64,000 bases of DNA from Rhodococcus koreensis (lineage in GTDB: Bacteria > Actinomycetota > Actinomycetes > Mycobacteriales > Mycobacteriaceae): assembly GCF_900105905.1 (NCBI RefSeq), contig NZ_FNSV01000005.1, forward strand, positions 4,464,001 to 4,528,000, read 5' to 3'. The notes beneath the pieces are model-generated. The model saw only the letters and a list, made by a program, of their open reading frames with translations. It made no database searches and was not told where the DNA came from. Positions 1 to 8,238 of this stretch are shown here, in pieces. A program made the translations under genes and the position numbers. How positions within the stretch are numbered: the stretch's first letter is position 1; each line of letters starts with the position of its first letter.

Positions 1-285
1 GCACGCACGGACGGCGTCGTCGCCGAGCGGAACCGGGTTCGCGACGCCCTCCTCGCCGCCGGGTACGAGGTACCCGAATCCGCCGCCAACTTCGTCTACC
101 TCCCGCTGGGCACCCGTTCCGGAGCGTTCGGTGCGGCCAGCGCCGAGGCCGGTGTTCTGCTGCGCCCGTACGGCGACGACGGGGTGCGGATCACGATCGG
201 CGATCCCGCCGAGAACGATGCGTTCCTCGCGTTCGCGACGAGCACCGAGGCGCGCTCGATCGCGAACGTCGCGGTCCGGGCGTAA
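1..285 (+). CDS. Aminotransferase (HisC2/Pat-like), C-terminal part
   Basis: Open from the window edge to a TAA at 283-285; 94 codons are visible. The translation contains SAANFVYLPLG and LLRPYGDDGVRITIG, which match the C-terminal small domain of class I/II PLP aminotransferases of the histidinol-phosphate/aromatic aminotransferase group, where the RPYG...RIT(I/V)G arginine binds the substrate carboxylate. The PLP lysine and start lie outside the window. By gene order it corresponds to M. tuberculosis hisC2 (recalled, not searched). Substrate (histidinol phosphate or phenylpyruvate) cannot be decided from this fragment. Confidence 0.8.
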   Translation, partial: ARTDGVVAERNRVRDALLAAGYEVPESAANFVYLPLGTRSGAFGAASAEAGVLLRPYGDDGVRITIGDPAENDAFLAFATSTEARSIANVAVRA

Positions 286-374
286 CGCTCGAGACGTAAC
301 CGTTACCCACGGGTACAACGCCCGTCACTCCTTGTTGGCAGACTCAGTGAGGTTTTGCCGAAGGGAGACCGCAC

Positions 375-2072
375 ATGCGTCGCCGCGCCGTGATCCGCAC
401 CGCCGTGCTGGCGGCCGGACTGGCGACGACGCTGGCGATCTCGGTGACGTCGGGGCCGACGGCGCAGGCCCAGGATTCGGCGGTCTCCGTCCGGCTCCTC
501 GCCTTCAACGACCTCCACGGCAGCCTCCAACCGCCGCCCGGCGTCCGCAGCCAGGTCAAGCACGCCGACGGTTCGCTGGTCCCGGCCGGCGGCGCCGCCT
601 ACCTGGCCGCCTACGTCGCCCAGCTGCGCGGGCAGGCCACCCGTTCGCTGCTGTATTCGGTCGGCGACAACTGGGGGTCGTCGGCGCTCGAATCCGCGAT
701 GTTTCACGACGAACCGACCGTGCAGCTGCTCGACAGAATGGGCGTCGACGCGTCCGCGATCGGCAATCACGAGCTCGACGAGGGGTACACGGAGTTCCGG
801 CGGATGCAGACCGGCGGCTGCCATCCCGTCGACGGCTGCCGGTTCGGAAACACGTTCGCGGGCGCGGACTTCCCACTCCTCGCCGCGAACATGGAGTTCG
901 ACGACGGCGCACCCGCGACACTGCCGTTCACCGTCGACTACGTGGAAGGCATCCCGGTCGGGGTCATCGCGACCATGCCCGCCGACACCGCCACGATGGT
1001 GACACCGGAGGGCGTGGGCGGACTGCGCTTCACGGACGAGCTCACCGCCGTCGACCGGACCGCGGATCTCCTCGACTTCTTCGGCGTGCGGGCCATCGTG
1101 CTGCTGATGCACAGGGGAGCCGAACCCGTCGCCGACAACGGCCCCAATTCGTGCGAGGTGACGTCGGGACCGGCACGCGACCTCGCACTGCGGGCGTCCC
1201 CGAAGGTCGACGTCATCTTCACGGCCGACAGCCACCAGCAGTACAACTGCTCGTTTCCCGACCCGATGGGGAACCCGCGCGTGATGATGCAGGGCGCGTC
1301 CCACGGCCGCATCATCTCCGTGGTCGACGTGTCGATCGACCGCACCACCCGCGACGTCCTGCGCGACCGCGCGTCCGCGTTCAATCAGGTGGTCACCCAC
1401 GACATCCCGCCCGACCCCGACATCCAGGCGCTCGCCGACAGCGCTGCCGCCCAGGCCTCCCGGGTCGGTGCGTCGCGGGTGGCGTCGCTGTCCGGCGACC
1501 TCACCCGCGACGAGACCCGCAGCGGTGAATCGGCCCTCGGGAACGCCGTCGCCGACGCCCAGCTGTCCGCCGGGTCCGGGCACGGCGCCCAGGTGGCGCT
1601 CACCAACCCCGGCGGGCTCCGCGAAGACCTGCTGCGGGGCGCCGACGGCGCCGTCACCTACGGGCAGACGTACGCCGCTCAACCGTTCGGCAACACCCTC
1701 GAGGTCCTGACCGTCACCGGCGCGGTGCTGAAGGCCGCTTTGGAGCAGCAGTTCCAGCCCCGCGGCGACGGCACGGTCACGGAACGGATCCTGGCGCCGT
1801 CTCGTTCGCTGACGTACACCCTGAATCGCTCGGCGATCGTCGGCGAACGTATCTCGGACCTCCGGGTGAACGGCGAGGCAGTCGACCCCGCCGTCTCCTA
1901 CCGGGTGGCGGTCAACAAGTTCCTCGCCGACGGCGGCGACGGCTTCGACGCCTTCCGCACCCGCACGGACGCGGTGCACGCGGGCTGCGACCTCGACGCC
2001 TTCACGACGTATCTGGGAACGAATTCACCGGTCACGCCGCCGAACACCGACCGGATCACCGTGGTCGGTTAG
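375..2072 (+). CDS. Secreted 5'-nucleotidase/UDP-sugar hydrolase family metallophosphoesterase
   Basis: 565 aa with a typical Sec signal peptide (arginines at the N-terminus, hydrophobic core, cleavage probably after the AQA near residue 32), so it acts outside the membrane. The N-terminal calcineurin-type phosphoesterase domain shows the metal motifs FNDLHG (D46, H48), GDN (97-99) and GNHE (130-133). The C-terminal 5'-nucleotidase domain has the NPGGLR and DGGDGFDAF motifs that bind the nucleoside. The family hydrolyses nucleoside 5'-phosphates or UDP-sugars to scavenge phosphate and nucleosides. In the His-rich motif, ADSHQ replaces the more usual GHTH. A Shine-Dalgarno-like AAGGGAG precedes the ATG. 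It converges on the Ag85-like gene, 9 nt apart. Confidence 0.9.
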   Translation: MRRRAVIRTAVLAAGLATTLAISVTSGPTAQAQDSAVSVRLLAFNDLHGSLQPPPGVRSQVKHADGSLVPAGGAAYLAAYVAQLRGQATRSLLYSVGDNWGSSALESAMFHDEPTVQLLDRMGVDASAIGNHELDEGYTEFRRMQTGGCHPVDGCRFGNTFAGADFPLLAANMEFDDGAPATLPFTVDYVEGIPVGVIATMPADTATMVTPEGVGGLRFTDELTAVDRTADLLDFFGVRAIVLLMHRGAEPVADNGPNSCEVTSGPARDLALRASPKVDVIFTADSHQQYNCSFPDPMGNPRVMMQGASHGRIISVVDVSIDRTTRDVLRDRASAFNQVVTHDIPPDPDIQALADSAAAQASRVGASRVASLSGDLTRDETRSGESALGNAVADAQLSAGSGHGAQVALTNPGGLREDLLRGADGAVTYGQTYAAQPFGNTLEVLTVTGAVLKAALEQQFQPRGDGTVTERILAPSRSLTYTLNRSAIVGERISDLRVNGEAVDPAVSYRVAVNKFLADGGDGFDAFRTRTDAVHAGCDLDAFTTYLGTNSPVTPPNTDRITVVG

Positions 2073-2081
2073 GAACGCCGG

Positions 2082-3083
2082 TCAGACGCCGAGCGCGCTC
2101 TTCAGTACCGGCCACGACGTGCGCAGTTCGTCCTGCCAGTACGGCCACGAATGCGTGCCGAAGTTGCGGTAGGTGAACGTCGCCGGGATCGCGAGCTGGG
2201 TCAGGCGCTGCTGGAACGTCTGCGTGCAGAGATTCGCCGCCGCCTCGAGGGGACCGCCCACCGCGATGGTCGACGCGATGTCTCCGGTGATCTCGTACGG
2301 TCCGGGAAGACCGTTGCCGGTGGAGATGTAGATCTGCTTGCCGCGCAGCGCTTCGGCGTTCACCGACGGATCGTGAGCGGTCCAGGCGGGATCGGTGTCG
2401 GGACCCCACATGTTGGCCGGGTTCCCGCCCTTGAACGCCACCGTGCCGCGGACCGAGTCACGCGAGCTGGGGTTCGAGTTGTCGAGGCATCCGCTGTAGG
2501 CCGCCAGTCCGCGGTAGAGCTGCGGGTGCCTGGTGACGAGGTTGGCGGCGCCCATCGCGCCCATCGACACACCCGCGACAGCGTTGACGCCGTTGCCGCT
2601 GAAGTTCTTGTCGATGATGGGCGGGAGTTCGTTGGCCAGGAACGTCTCCCACTTGTTGATTCCCAGTGTGGGGTCGGGCTGCAGCCAGTCGGTGTAATAG
2701 CTGGCGGTGCCACCCACCGGGAGCACCACGTTGACCTCCTTGTCGGCGAAGAACTGGACGACGTCCGTCTTCTGCGTCCACGTGCTTTCCCGGAAGTCCG
2801 ACTCGGCGCCGGCGCTGACGCCGTCGAGCAGATACAGCGACGGCCGCGAGCCGCCACCGGCCGGGTGCAGGACCTGGACCTGCACGACGCGGCCCATGGC
2901 GGGGGAATTGATGAAGACGGCGCTGCGGGTATCGGTGAGCGGGACGATCTTGTCGACGCTCGCGACGCCGTTGCTCTGGGGCGCGACCGGAGCGGGCGCC
3001 GGATCGGCCACAGCAGTGAACGCCGGCCCCAGAAGGGTCAGTGACACTGCCAGACCGACAGCAGCCATTGCTTCGCGACGCAT
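2082..3083 (-). CDS. Antigen 85-type mycolyltransferase/esterase
   Basis: 333 aa with a signal peptide of about 27 residues (MRREAM...AVADPAPA), so it is exported to the cell wall. The fold is alpha/beta-hydrolase of the antigen 85 (fbp) family: nucleophile elbow GVSMGAMG (Ser173), a FRESTW loop typical of the family, and the catalytic His in FGTHSWPYW (about residue 311). Ag85 enzymes move mycolic acids between trehalose monomycolate molecules and onto arabinogalactan, which fits a window rich in arabinogalactan genes. It could alternatively be one of the non-transferring Ag85 paralogues, since actinobacteria carry many. It is a single gene; about 155 nt separate its start from the next gene on the same strand. 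Confidence 0.9.
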   Translation of the reverse strand: MRREAMAAVGLAVSLTLLGPAFTAVADPAPAPVAPQSNGVASVDKIVPLTDTRSAVFINSPAMGRVVQVQVLHPAGGGSRPSLYLLDGVSAGAESDFRESTWTQKTDVVQFFADKEVNVVLPVGGTASYYTDWLQPDPTLGINKWETFLANELPPIIDKNFSGNGVNAVAGVSMGAMGAANLVTRHPQLYRGLAAYSGCLDNSNPSSRDSVRGTVAFKGGNPANMWGPDTDPAWTAHDPSVNAEALRGKQIYISTGNGLPGPYEITGDIASTIAVGGPLEAAANLCTQTFQQRLTQLAIPATFTYRNFGTHSWPYWQDELRTSWPVLKSALGV

Positions 3084-3238
3084 AAAGTAAACCCTCTTCC
3101 CCGGACTGTGTGGACCCCGATTGCACAGTACAAAATGCGTCCGGTCAACAAGAGCTTAGAGGGTTTGCGACAGCTGTGTGCTCCACCGTGATCACGTTGT
3201 AGTCACCACGGTTCACACGGCTGCGGATTGCGCGACCG

Positions 3239-3871
3239 CTACTTGGGCAAGGCCGACTTCAACTGGTCCAGACCGTCTCCGCTGAGTTCGTCGAGCGCGG
3301 CGCGCCGACCCGTCATCGCCAGCACCAGCGCCAGCATCGGGCCGGAGACCTCGGGTCCCGATCCGGTGGTCCAGTCGGTGTCGGTGGCCCGCAGCGTCAG
3401 CCCGGCGACCCGCGACTTCGACCCGATCAGCAGGTTCGAATTTTTGTAGAAGTCGGCGACGCGGACGACGGCGTCCATCGGGTACTCGTGCGCGATGCCG
3501 AGCGGCCGGCGGATGTCCTCGCCGTGGACGATCATCTCGCCCAGCATGGCGTCGATCGGGCCTGGTGGGTGGGTGGAGTCGGCCATGTGCGCCCGGAACT
3601 CGTCGAGCGCCTCCGCCGGTGTTCCTTCCTCTTCGTGCGCGATGTCCTTCTCGAACATGGTGTTGATCCGAAATCCCGACCCGACGAGCTTTCCGACGAA
3701 CTTCGGCGGCGTCATCTTCTCCGTCGCCGTCATGTGCGCGAACACGTCCCGCACTGTCCACCGCTCGCAGAGCGACGGCGTCGACCACTGAGTGTCGGTC
3801 AGCGGTTCGAGGTCGTCCACCAGGGCGCGGCGTTCTTCGTGAATCGTGGGCCAGGGGCTTGACGTTGTCAT
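3239..3871 (-). CDS. Maleylpyruvate isomerase/DinB-fold family protein, probably mycothiol-dependent
   Basis: 210 aa. CERWTVRDVFAHM near residue 35 and GEMIVHGED near 112 supply H46, E112 and H116, in the His...Glu-x3-His arrangement of the mycothiol-dependent maleylpyruvate isomerase N-domain (DinB-like four-helix bundle, divalent metal site). Members use mycothiol as cofactor or transfer it to electrophiles; the substrate here is unknown. The ATG has a strong GAGGGAG Shine-Dalgarno. It is divergent from the ArsR gene and shares with it a 16-bp palindrome at 3941-3956, so both promoters may be controlled by that repressor. Confidence 0.8.
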   Translation of the reverse strand: MTTSSPWPTIHEERRALVDDLEPLTDTQWSTPSLCERWTVRDVFAHMTATEKMTPPKFVGKLVGSGFRINTMFEKDIAHEEEGTPAEALDEFRAHMADSTHPPGPIDAMLGEMIVHGEDIRRPLGIAHEYPMDAVVRVADFYKNSNLLIGSKSRVAGLTLRATDTDWTTGSGPEVSGPMLALVLAMTGRRAALDELSGDGLDQLKSALPK

Positions 3872-3940
3872 TTTTCACTCCCTCGTCGCCAAGAATTCTC
3901 CCACCTCAGGACGTCGGCGGCGAGACCCATTGCACAACGT

Positions 3941-3956
3941 GTTAGTCACGACTAAC
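3941..3956. promoter_or_regulatory. ArsR-type operator palindrome
   Basis: GTTAGTC-AC-GACTAAC is a perfect 7-bp inverted repeat with a 2-nt centre. It lies between the divergent DinB-fold gene and the ArsR gene and overlaps the first bases of the likely -10 box (TAACGT, 3953-3958) of the ArsR gene. Position and symmetry are those of an autoregulatory operator for a dimeric winged-helix repressor. The site is seen; the binding is inferred. Confidence 0.65.
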
Positions 3957-3958
3957 GT
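3953..3958 (+). promoter_or_regulatory. -10 box of the ArsR gene (leaderless)
   Basis: TAACGT ends 7 nt before the GTG at 3966, and no Shine-Dalgarno is present. This is the spacing expected for transcription starting at or next to the start codon. Confidence 0.5.
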
Positions 3959-3965
3959 ATTGATC

Positions 3966-4280
3966 GTGCTCGATCAGTTGGAAGTCGCAGCTGAGCCCAC
4001 CCGGAGACGCCTCATGCAACTGCTGACCGCAGGTGAACAGACCGTCAACAACCTCGCCGCACACTTCCCCGCGAGCCGGTCTGCGATCTCGCAACATCTC
4101 CGGGTGCTCACCGAGGCCGGACTGGTCACCGCGCGCAAGGACGGACGCTTCAGGTACTACCGGCTCGATCCTCAGGGACTCGCACAGCTCCGCATGTTGT
4201 TCGACTCCTTCTGGATCGACGAACTCGACCGCCTCGTCGCGGACGCCACCGACGAAGCAGGACCCAAAGGAGACAGCTGA
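3966..4280 (+). CDS. ArsR family winged-helix transcriptional regulator
   Basis: 104 aa from the GTG at 3966 (VLDQLEVAAEPTRRRLMQLL...). The HTH is NNLAAHFPASRSAISQHLRVLTEAG, followed by the wing RKDGRFRYYRLD, the classic ArsR/SmtB fold. No cysteine metal site is visible, so it probably belongs to the non-metal group that pairs with SRPBCC proteins. The start was chosen because a -10-like box sits 7 nt upstream; an upstream in-frame GTG at 3939 would place the operator inside the coding region. The stop overlaps the start of the SRPBCC gene (TGATG), so the two are translationally coupled. Confidence 0.88.
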   Translation: MLDQLEVAAEPTRRRLMQLLTAGEQTVNNLAAHFPASRSAISQHLRVLTEAGLVTARKDGRFRYYRLDPQGLAQLRMLFDSFWIDELDRLVADATDEAGPKGDS

Positions 4281-5263
4281 TGCCATTCGACAAAACCGTC
4301 GTCGTCCCGCTGGACCCCGACGCCACGTTCGATCTCGTCACCAGACCGGACCGCTTGCGGCGGTGGCAGACCGTCGCGGCCCGCGTCGACCTGCAGGCCG
4401 GCGGCGAGTACCGGTGGACCGTCGTTCCCGGGCACTCGGCGGCGGGCACCTTCCGGGAGGTCGTGCCCGGCAAGCGGGTGGTGTTCGGGTGGGGCTGGGA
4501 AGGCGACGAGGAACTCCCACCGGGATCGTCCACCGTGACGGTCACTCTCACCCCGACCGCCGGCGGCACCGAGGTGCGCCTCGTGCACGACGGGCTCGAT
4601 GCCGAACAGGCCGCCCGCCACGCGGAGGGCTGGAACCATTACCTCGACCGGCTCGTCGCCGCCGCGCAGACGAGCGACGCCGGGCCCGACGACTGGGCGG
4701 CCGCACCGGACCCGCTCGACGAACTGTCCAGCGCCGAGGCGACATTGGCTGTCGTGCAACACGTCCTGCGCGGCGTCACGGCGGACGACATGTCCAAGCA
4801 GACGCCGTGCACCGAGTTCACCGTCTCGCAACTCACCGATCACCTGGCCGGTTCGATCACCGCCCTCGGCGGCGCGGCGGGCGCGACATTCGACGACGAC
4901 CCCGGCAAACCCGTCGAGGCCAGAATCGCCGACCTCGCCCAGCCCGCGCTGGAGGCATGGCGCAATCGCGGCCTCGACGGCACCGTGACACTCGGACCGA
5001 ACAACGCTCCCGCAACCGTCGCGGCGGGGATTCTGTCGATCGAATTCCTGGTCCATGCCTGGGATTTCGCGGCAGCGACCGATGGCGACGTGGCCGTTTC
5101 CGAGCCACTCGCCGAATACGTGCTGGCGTTGGCACACAAGATCATCTCGCCCGAAGGCAGGAAGGCCGTCGGGTTCGACGACCCCGTACCCGCCCCGCAC
5201 ACCAGCGACGCGGTGACCCGGCTCATCGCTTACACCGGCCGCCACCCCGTCCCGGCGGCCTGA
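4280..5263 (+). CDS. SRPBCC (AHSA1-like) domain fused to a mycothiol-type DinB-fold domain
   Basis: 327 aa with two domains. Residues 1 to about 130 form an SRPBCC/AHSA1 ligand-binding domain (PDRLRRWQTVAARVDLQAGG, GWNHYLDRL). Residues about 150-327 resemble the TIGR03086/maleylpyruvate isomerase N-domain family: TPCTEFTVSQLTDHLAGS and EFLVHAWDF, the latter giving the Glu-x3-His metal pattern. The fusion suggests that a small hydrophobic or electrophilic ligand is bound by one domain and handled with mycothiol by the other (inference). It is the second gene of the arsR operon and overlaps arsR by one base. Confidence 0.8.
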   Translation: MPFDKTVVVPLDPDATFDLVTRPDRLRRWQTVAARVDLQAGGEYRWTVVPGHSAAGTFREVVPGKRVVFGWGWEGDEELPPGSSTVTVTLTPTAGGTEVRLVHDGLDAEQAARHAEGWNHYLDRLVAAAQTSDAGPDDWAAAPDPLDELSSAEATLAVVQHVLRGVTADDMSKQTPCTEFTVSQLTDHLAGSITALGGAAGATFDDDPGKPVEARIADLAQPALEAWRNRGLDGTVTLGPNNAPATVAAGILSIEFLVHAWDFAAATDGDVAVSEPLAEYVLALAHKIISPEGRKAVGFDDPVPAPHTSDAVTRLIAYTGRHPVPAA

Positions 5264-5289
5264 CACCCCTCACACGGAAAGGTCCAGTC

Positions 5290-6081
5290 ATGCCCATCAA
5301 GTCGGAATACGCCCAGGGAACACCGAGCTGGGTAGACCTGCAAACCAGCGATCAGGACGCGGCCAAGAACTTCTATGCGGAACTGCTCGGCTGGAAGTAC
5401 GACGACCGGCCGATGCCCGAGGGCCCCGTCTACTCGATGGCCACTGTGCGCGGCGAGAACGTCGCCGCCATCGCGCCGCTGCCGCCCGAGGCGGCGAAGG
5501 CCGGGGCGCCGGCGAACTGGAACACGTACATCGCCGTCGACGACGTCGACGCGACGGTCGCGAAGGTCCCCGGCGCCGGCGGCCAGGTGCTAATGCCTGC
5601 ATTCGACATCTCGGACGCCGGCCGCATGTCCTTCGTCACCGACCCCACCGGGGCGGCCGTCGGATTGTGGCAGGCGAAGAGGCACATCGGCGCCTCGCTC
5701 GTCGGCGACCCGGGCGCGTGCCTGTGGAACGAACTGAACACCGGCGACGTCGACAAGGCGCTCGCGTTCTACAACAGCGTCTTCGGGATCACCTCGTCGA
5801 CGATGTCCATGGGGCCGGAGTACACGTACCACCTGCTGGAGGTGGGCGAGGATCAGGTCGGTGGCTGCGGTCAGCCGATGACCTCCGGCACCCCGAATCA
5901 CTGGCGGGTGTACTTCGCCGTCGAGAACGTCGACGCGAGCGCAGCCAAGGTCGTCGAACTCGGCGGCACGATCGTCGAAGAAGCGATGGACATCCCCACC
6001 GTCGGCCGCATGGCCGGTGTCACCGACCCGCAGGGCGCGACGTTCAGCATCATGACGCCCGAGGAACGTCAGGATCAGTAA
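5290..6081 (+). CDS. VOC family protein with two glyoxalase-like domains
   Basis: 263 aa made of two vicinal-oxygen-chelate repeats. The first runs from about residue 8 to 125 (GTPSWVDLQTSDQDAAKNFY...DPTGAAVGLWQ), the second from about 135 to 258 (LWNELNTGDVDKALAFYNSV...DPQGATFSIM). The family includes glyoxalases, extradiol dioxygenases and hydroxylase-like proteins; two-domain actinobacterial members of this kind are usually of unknown substrate. It lies 26 nt after the SRPBCC-DinB fusion gene and is probably in the same ArsR-controlled operon. The ATG is preceded by GGAAAGG. Confidence 0.85.
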   Translation: MPIKSEYAQGTPSWVDLQTSDQDAAKNFYAELLGWKYDDRPMPEGPVYSMATVRGENVAAIAPLPPEAAKAGAPANWNTYIAVDDVDATVAKVPGAGGQVLMPAFDISDAGRMSFVTDPTGAAVGLWQAKRHIGASLVGDPGACLWNELNTGDVDKALAFYNSVFGITSSTMSMGPEYTYHLLEVGEDQVGGCGQPMTSGTPNHWRVYFAVENVDASAAKVVELGGTIVEEAMDIPTVGRMAGVTDPQGATFSIMTPEERQDQ

Positions 6082-6083
6082 CC

Positions 6084-6446
6084 GTGAAGATGCCCACACC
6101 CTCCGAGGAGGACAAGCAGTTCTTCCGCTCGCTGATCCCCGACACCCCCGGCGTCGAGGTGAAGCCGATGTTCGGCAATCTGGGCGCGTTCGTGAACGGC
6201 AACATGTTCGCCGGGCTGCTCGGGCCGAGCGTCGGGGTGCGGCTCCTCACCGAGCAGGCGAAGGCCGAACTAGCGTCTGCCGACGGCGTCGGCGGTTTCG
6301 GCCCGGGTGAGAAGCCGATGCGCGAGTACCTGGCCCTGCCCGACCGGTGGCGGGACACCCCGGACCTCACCACCCCGTGGATCGAACGCGCGCTCGCCGA
6401 GATCGCCGAACTTCCGCCGAAGCAGCCGAAGCCGCGGAAGAAATAG
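6084..6446 (+). CDS. TfoX/Sxy N-terminal domain protein
   Basis: About 120 aa from the GTG at 6084, or 118 from the ATG at 6090; the second is equally possible. GVEVKPMFGNLGAFVNGNMFAGL followed by VGVRL and PMREYLALPDRW is the TfoX N-terminal domain. In enterobacteria this domain belongs to the competence regulator Sxy, but stand-alone actinobacterial copies have no established role. It ends in a lysine-rich tail (KQPKPRKK). It starts 2 nt after the VOC gene and is the last gene before a strong terminator. Confidence 0.8.
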   Translation: MKMPTPSEEDKQFFRSLIPDTPGVEVKPMFGNLGAFVNGNMFAGLLGPSVGVRLLTEQAKAELASADGVGGFGPGEKPMREYLALPDRWRDTPDLTTPWIERALAEIAELPPKQPKPRKK

Positions 6447-6455
6447 GAAACGACA

Positions 6456-6492
6456 GCAGCCCCGACCTGGGGCGAAACCAGGTCGGGGCTGC
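6456..6492. terminator. Strong intrinsic terminator hairpin
   Basis: A perfect 15-bp stem (GCAGCCCCGACCTGG, 6456-6470, with its complement at 6478-6492) and a 7-nt loop GGCGAAA. It lies between the arsR-tfoX operon and the 3' end of the minus-strand tRNA-Ser. No clear U-tract follows on the plus strand, as is common in actinobacteria. Confidence 0.75.
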
Positions 6493-6499
6493 CGGTCGT

Positions 6500-6587
6500 T
6501 GGCGGAAGCGGAGGGATTTGAACCCCCGGTCGCTTTCACGACGCTCGCTTTCAAGGCGAGTGCATTCGGCCGCTCTGCCACGCTTCC
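6500..6587 (-). tRNA. tRNA-Ser(UGA)
   Basis: On the minus strand the acceptor GGAAGCG (6587-6581) pairs with CGCTTCC (6510-6504). The anticodon loop reads CTTGAAA (anticodon TGA) on a CTCGC/GCGAG stem, a long variable arm typical of tRNA-Ser is present, and the T-loop is GTTCAAATC. The CCA end is encoded in the DNA (6502-6500). It reads UCA and related serine codons. Confidence 0.95.
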
Positions 6588-6629
6588 GTGGGCGATCTTA
6601 TCGGTACGGAGGCGGCATCGGGCAACCGG

Positions 6630-7112
6630 TCAGCGGTCGCCGATGGCCTTGTCGACGCGTTCGAACACCTCGGCGAGAACCTTGAGCTGAGACTTGGTGA
6701 GCAGATCGACGAGGTTGCTGCGCACCCCGGCCACATGGGTGGGGGCCGCGTCGGCGAGCCGGGCGCGACCTTCGTCGGTGATGACGGCGAGCACCCCACG
6801 GCCGTCCTCGAGGCAGGTGTCGCGGGTGACCATGCCCTGCGATTCCATCCGCCGGATCTGGTGGGTGAGGCGGCTGCGGGAGGAGAGGACGCCGTCCGCG
6901 AGATCGCTCATGCGCAGCGAGCCGTCCGGCGACTCGGACAACAGCACCAGAATCCGGTAGTCCGCGAGGGAGAGGTCGTGCTTCTCCTGCAGATCCCGGT
7001 TGAGGACGTCCATCAGCCGCTGGTTGCCGTCCATGTAGCCGCGCCATGCGCGCATCTCGGCCGGCGTCAACCAGTTGGTCGCGGCTTCGGCGTCGGAGGT
7101 TTCTGCTGTCAC
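6630..7112 (-). CDS. MarR family transcriptional regulator
   Basis: 160 aa. The winged HTH is visible as DYRILVLLSESPDGSLRMSDLADGVLSSRSRLTHQIRRMESQGMV, then the wing DTCLEDGRGVLAVITDEGR. Helices at both ends form the MarR dimer interface. It is divergent from a quinone oxidoreductase gene, with an imperfect palindrome between them at 7126-7142, so it may repress itself and the oxidoreductase in response to a phenolic or quinone ligand (inference from the family). The tRNA-Ser gene follows it on the same strand. Confidence 0.9.
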   Translation of the reverse strand: MTAETSDAEAATNWLTPAEMRAWRGYMDGNQRLMDVLNRDLQEKHDLSLADYRILVLLSESPDGSLRMSDLADGVLSSRSRLTHQIRRMESQGMVTRDTCLEDGRGVLAVITDEGRARLADAAPTHVAGVRSNLVDLLTKSQLKVLAEVFERVDKAIGDR

Positions 7113-7125
7113 AGGTTCACATTCT

Positions 7126-7142
7126 AGTAGTGCAACATTACT
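7126..7142. promoter_or_regulatory. Possible MarR operator
   Basis: AGTAGTGCAACATTACT is an imperfect inverted repeat (6 of 8 base pairs) 14 nt upstream of the MarR start, in the divergent region. MarR proteins usually bind 16-20 bp palindromes in this position. The evidence is moderate only. Confidence 0.4.
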
Positions 7143-7221
7143 TTCCAGTAGCGTGCGGTGCCCGAAGAGGCCGAGCGGTCGCTCGGACCGGTCGCGGGCA
7201 CCGGACGGCGCCGCGTTTCGC

Positions 7222-7227
7222 TAGCGT
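7222..7227 (+). promoter_or_regulatory. -10 box of the quinone oxidoreductase gene
   Basis: TAGCGT ends 7 nt before the ATG at 7235 and no Shine-Dalgarno is present, which suggests a leaderless transcript. Confidence 0.5.
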
Positions 7228-7234
7228 CGTTCCC

Positions 7235-8230
7235 ATGTATGCGATCACGATCGATCAGCCGGGCGGCCCCGAAGTCATGACGTGGGCCGAGCAGCCGGAC
7301 CCGGAACTTCCCCCCGGTCACGTTCTCCTCGACGTCGCCGCGACGGCCGTCAACCGCGCCGACCTGCTGCAGCGTCAGGGGTTCTATCCCCCGCCGCCCG
7401 GGGCCAGCGACATCCTCGGGCTCGAATGCTCCGGCACCATCGCCGAACTCGGCGAGGGAGTGTCCGGGTGGTCCGTCGGCGACCAGGTGTGTGCGCTGCT
7501 GGCCGGCGGCGGGTACGCGGAGAAGGTGGCCGTCCCCGCGTCACAGCTTCTCCCGCTGCCCGAGGGCGTCGATCTGCTCGTCGCGGCGTCGCTGCCGGAG
7601 GTGGCGTGCACGGTGTGGGCGAACGTCGTGATGGGCGCCGGACTGTCCCGCGGCGACGTGCTGCTGGTCCACGGCGGTGGCGGCGGCATCGGCACCCACG
7701 CCATCCAGGTCGGCGTCGCGCTGGGGGCCCGGGTGGCCGTCACCGCCGGCTCCGAGGAGAAACTGGCGCGCTGCCGCGAACTCGGCGCCGACATCCTCGT
7801 CAACTACCGGGAAGCCGATTTCGTCGACGAGATCCGCAAGGCGACGGACGGACACGGCGCCGATGTGATCCTCGACAACATGGGCGGCGCGTACCTGGGC
7901 CGCAACGTCGACGTGCTCGCCGCCGACGGCCGGCTCGTCGTCATCGGGATGCAGGGCGGCCGGAAGGGCGAACTGGACCTGGGCAAGGTGCTCGCCAAAC
8001 GCGCCCACGTCACGGCGGCGGGACTGCGGGGGCGGCCCGAGTCGGGTCGCGAGGGCAAGGCCGACATCGTCGCCGACGTCCGCAAGCGGTTGTGGCCGCT
8101 GATCGCGGAGGGCGCGGTGCATCCCATCGTCTCGGCGGAACTGCCGATCACCGAGGCGCCGCGCGGACACGAACTGCTCGACTCCGCCGACACCGTCGGC
8201 AAGGTGATCCTGACGATCCCGCGGAACTGA
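7235..8230 (+). CDS. NAD(P)H-quinone oxidoreductase, zinc-free MDR superfamily
   Basis: 331 aa (MYAITIDQPGGPEVMTW...). It is a medium-chain dehydrogenase/reductase of the quinone oxidoreductase/PIG3 type: NRADLLQRQGFYPPPPGASDILGLECSG in the catalytic domain and VHGGGGGIGTHAIQV as the NAD(P)H Rossmann motif. The zinc-binding cysteines and histidine of alcohol dehydrogenases are absent. It reduces quinones or small enones with NADPH. Longer in-frame upstream starts exist, but this ATG begins the family alignment and follows a TAGCGT -10 box. It corresponds by position to Rv3777 (recalled). Confidence 0.9.
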   Translation: MYAITIDQPGGPEVMTWAEQPDPELPPGHVLLDVAATAVNRADLLQRQGFYPPPPGASDILGLECSGTIAELGEGVSGWSVGDQVCALLAGGGYAEKVAVPASQLLPLPEGVDLLVAASLPEVACTVWANVVMGAGLSRGDVLLVHGGGGGIGTHAIQVGVALGARVAVTAGSEEKLARCRELGADILVNYREADFVDEIRKATDGHGADVILDNMGGAYLGRNVDVLAADGRLVVIGMQGGRKGELDLGKVLAKRAHVTAAGLRGRPESGREGKADIVADVRKRLWPLIAEGAVHPIVSAELPITEAPRGHELLDSADTVGKVILTIPRN

Positions 8231-8238
8231 CGCTTCGT

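Noticed and set aside
275..320. Repeated CGTAAC/GTAACCGTTAC near the 5'-nucleotidase promoter
   Set aside because: Short, irregular spacing and no link to a known regulator such as PhoP; not reported as a site.
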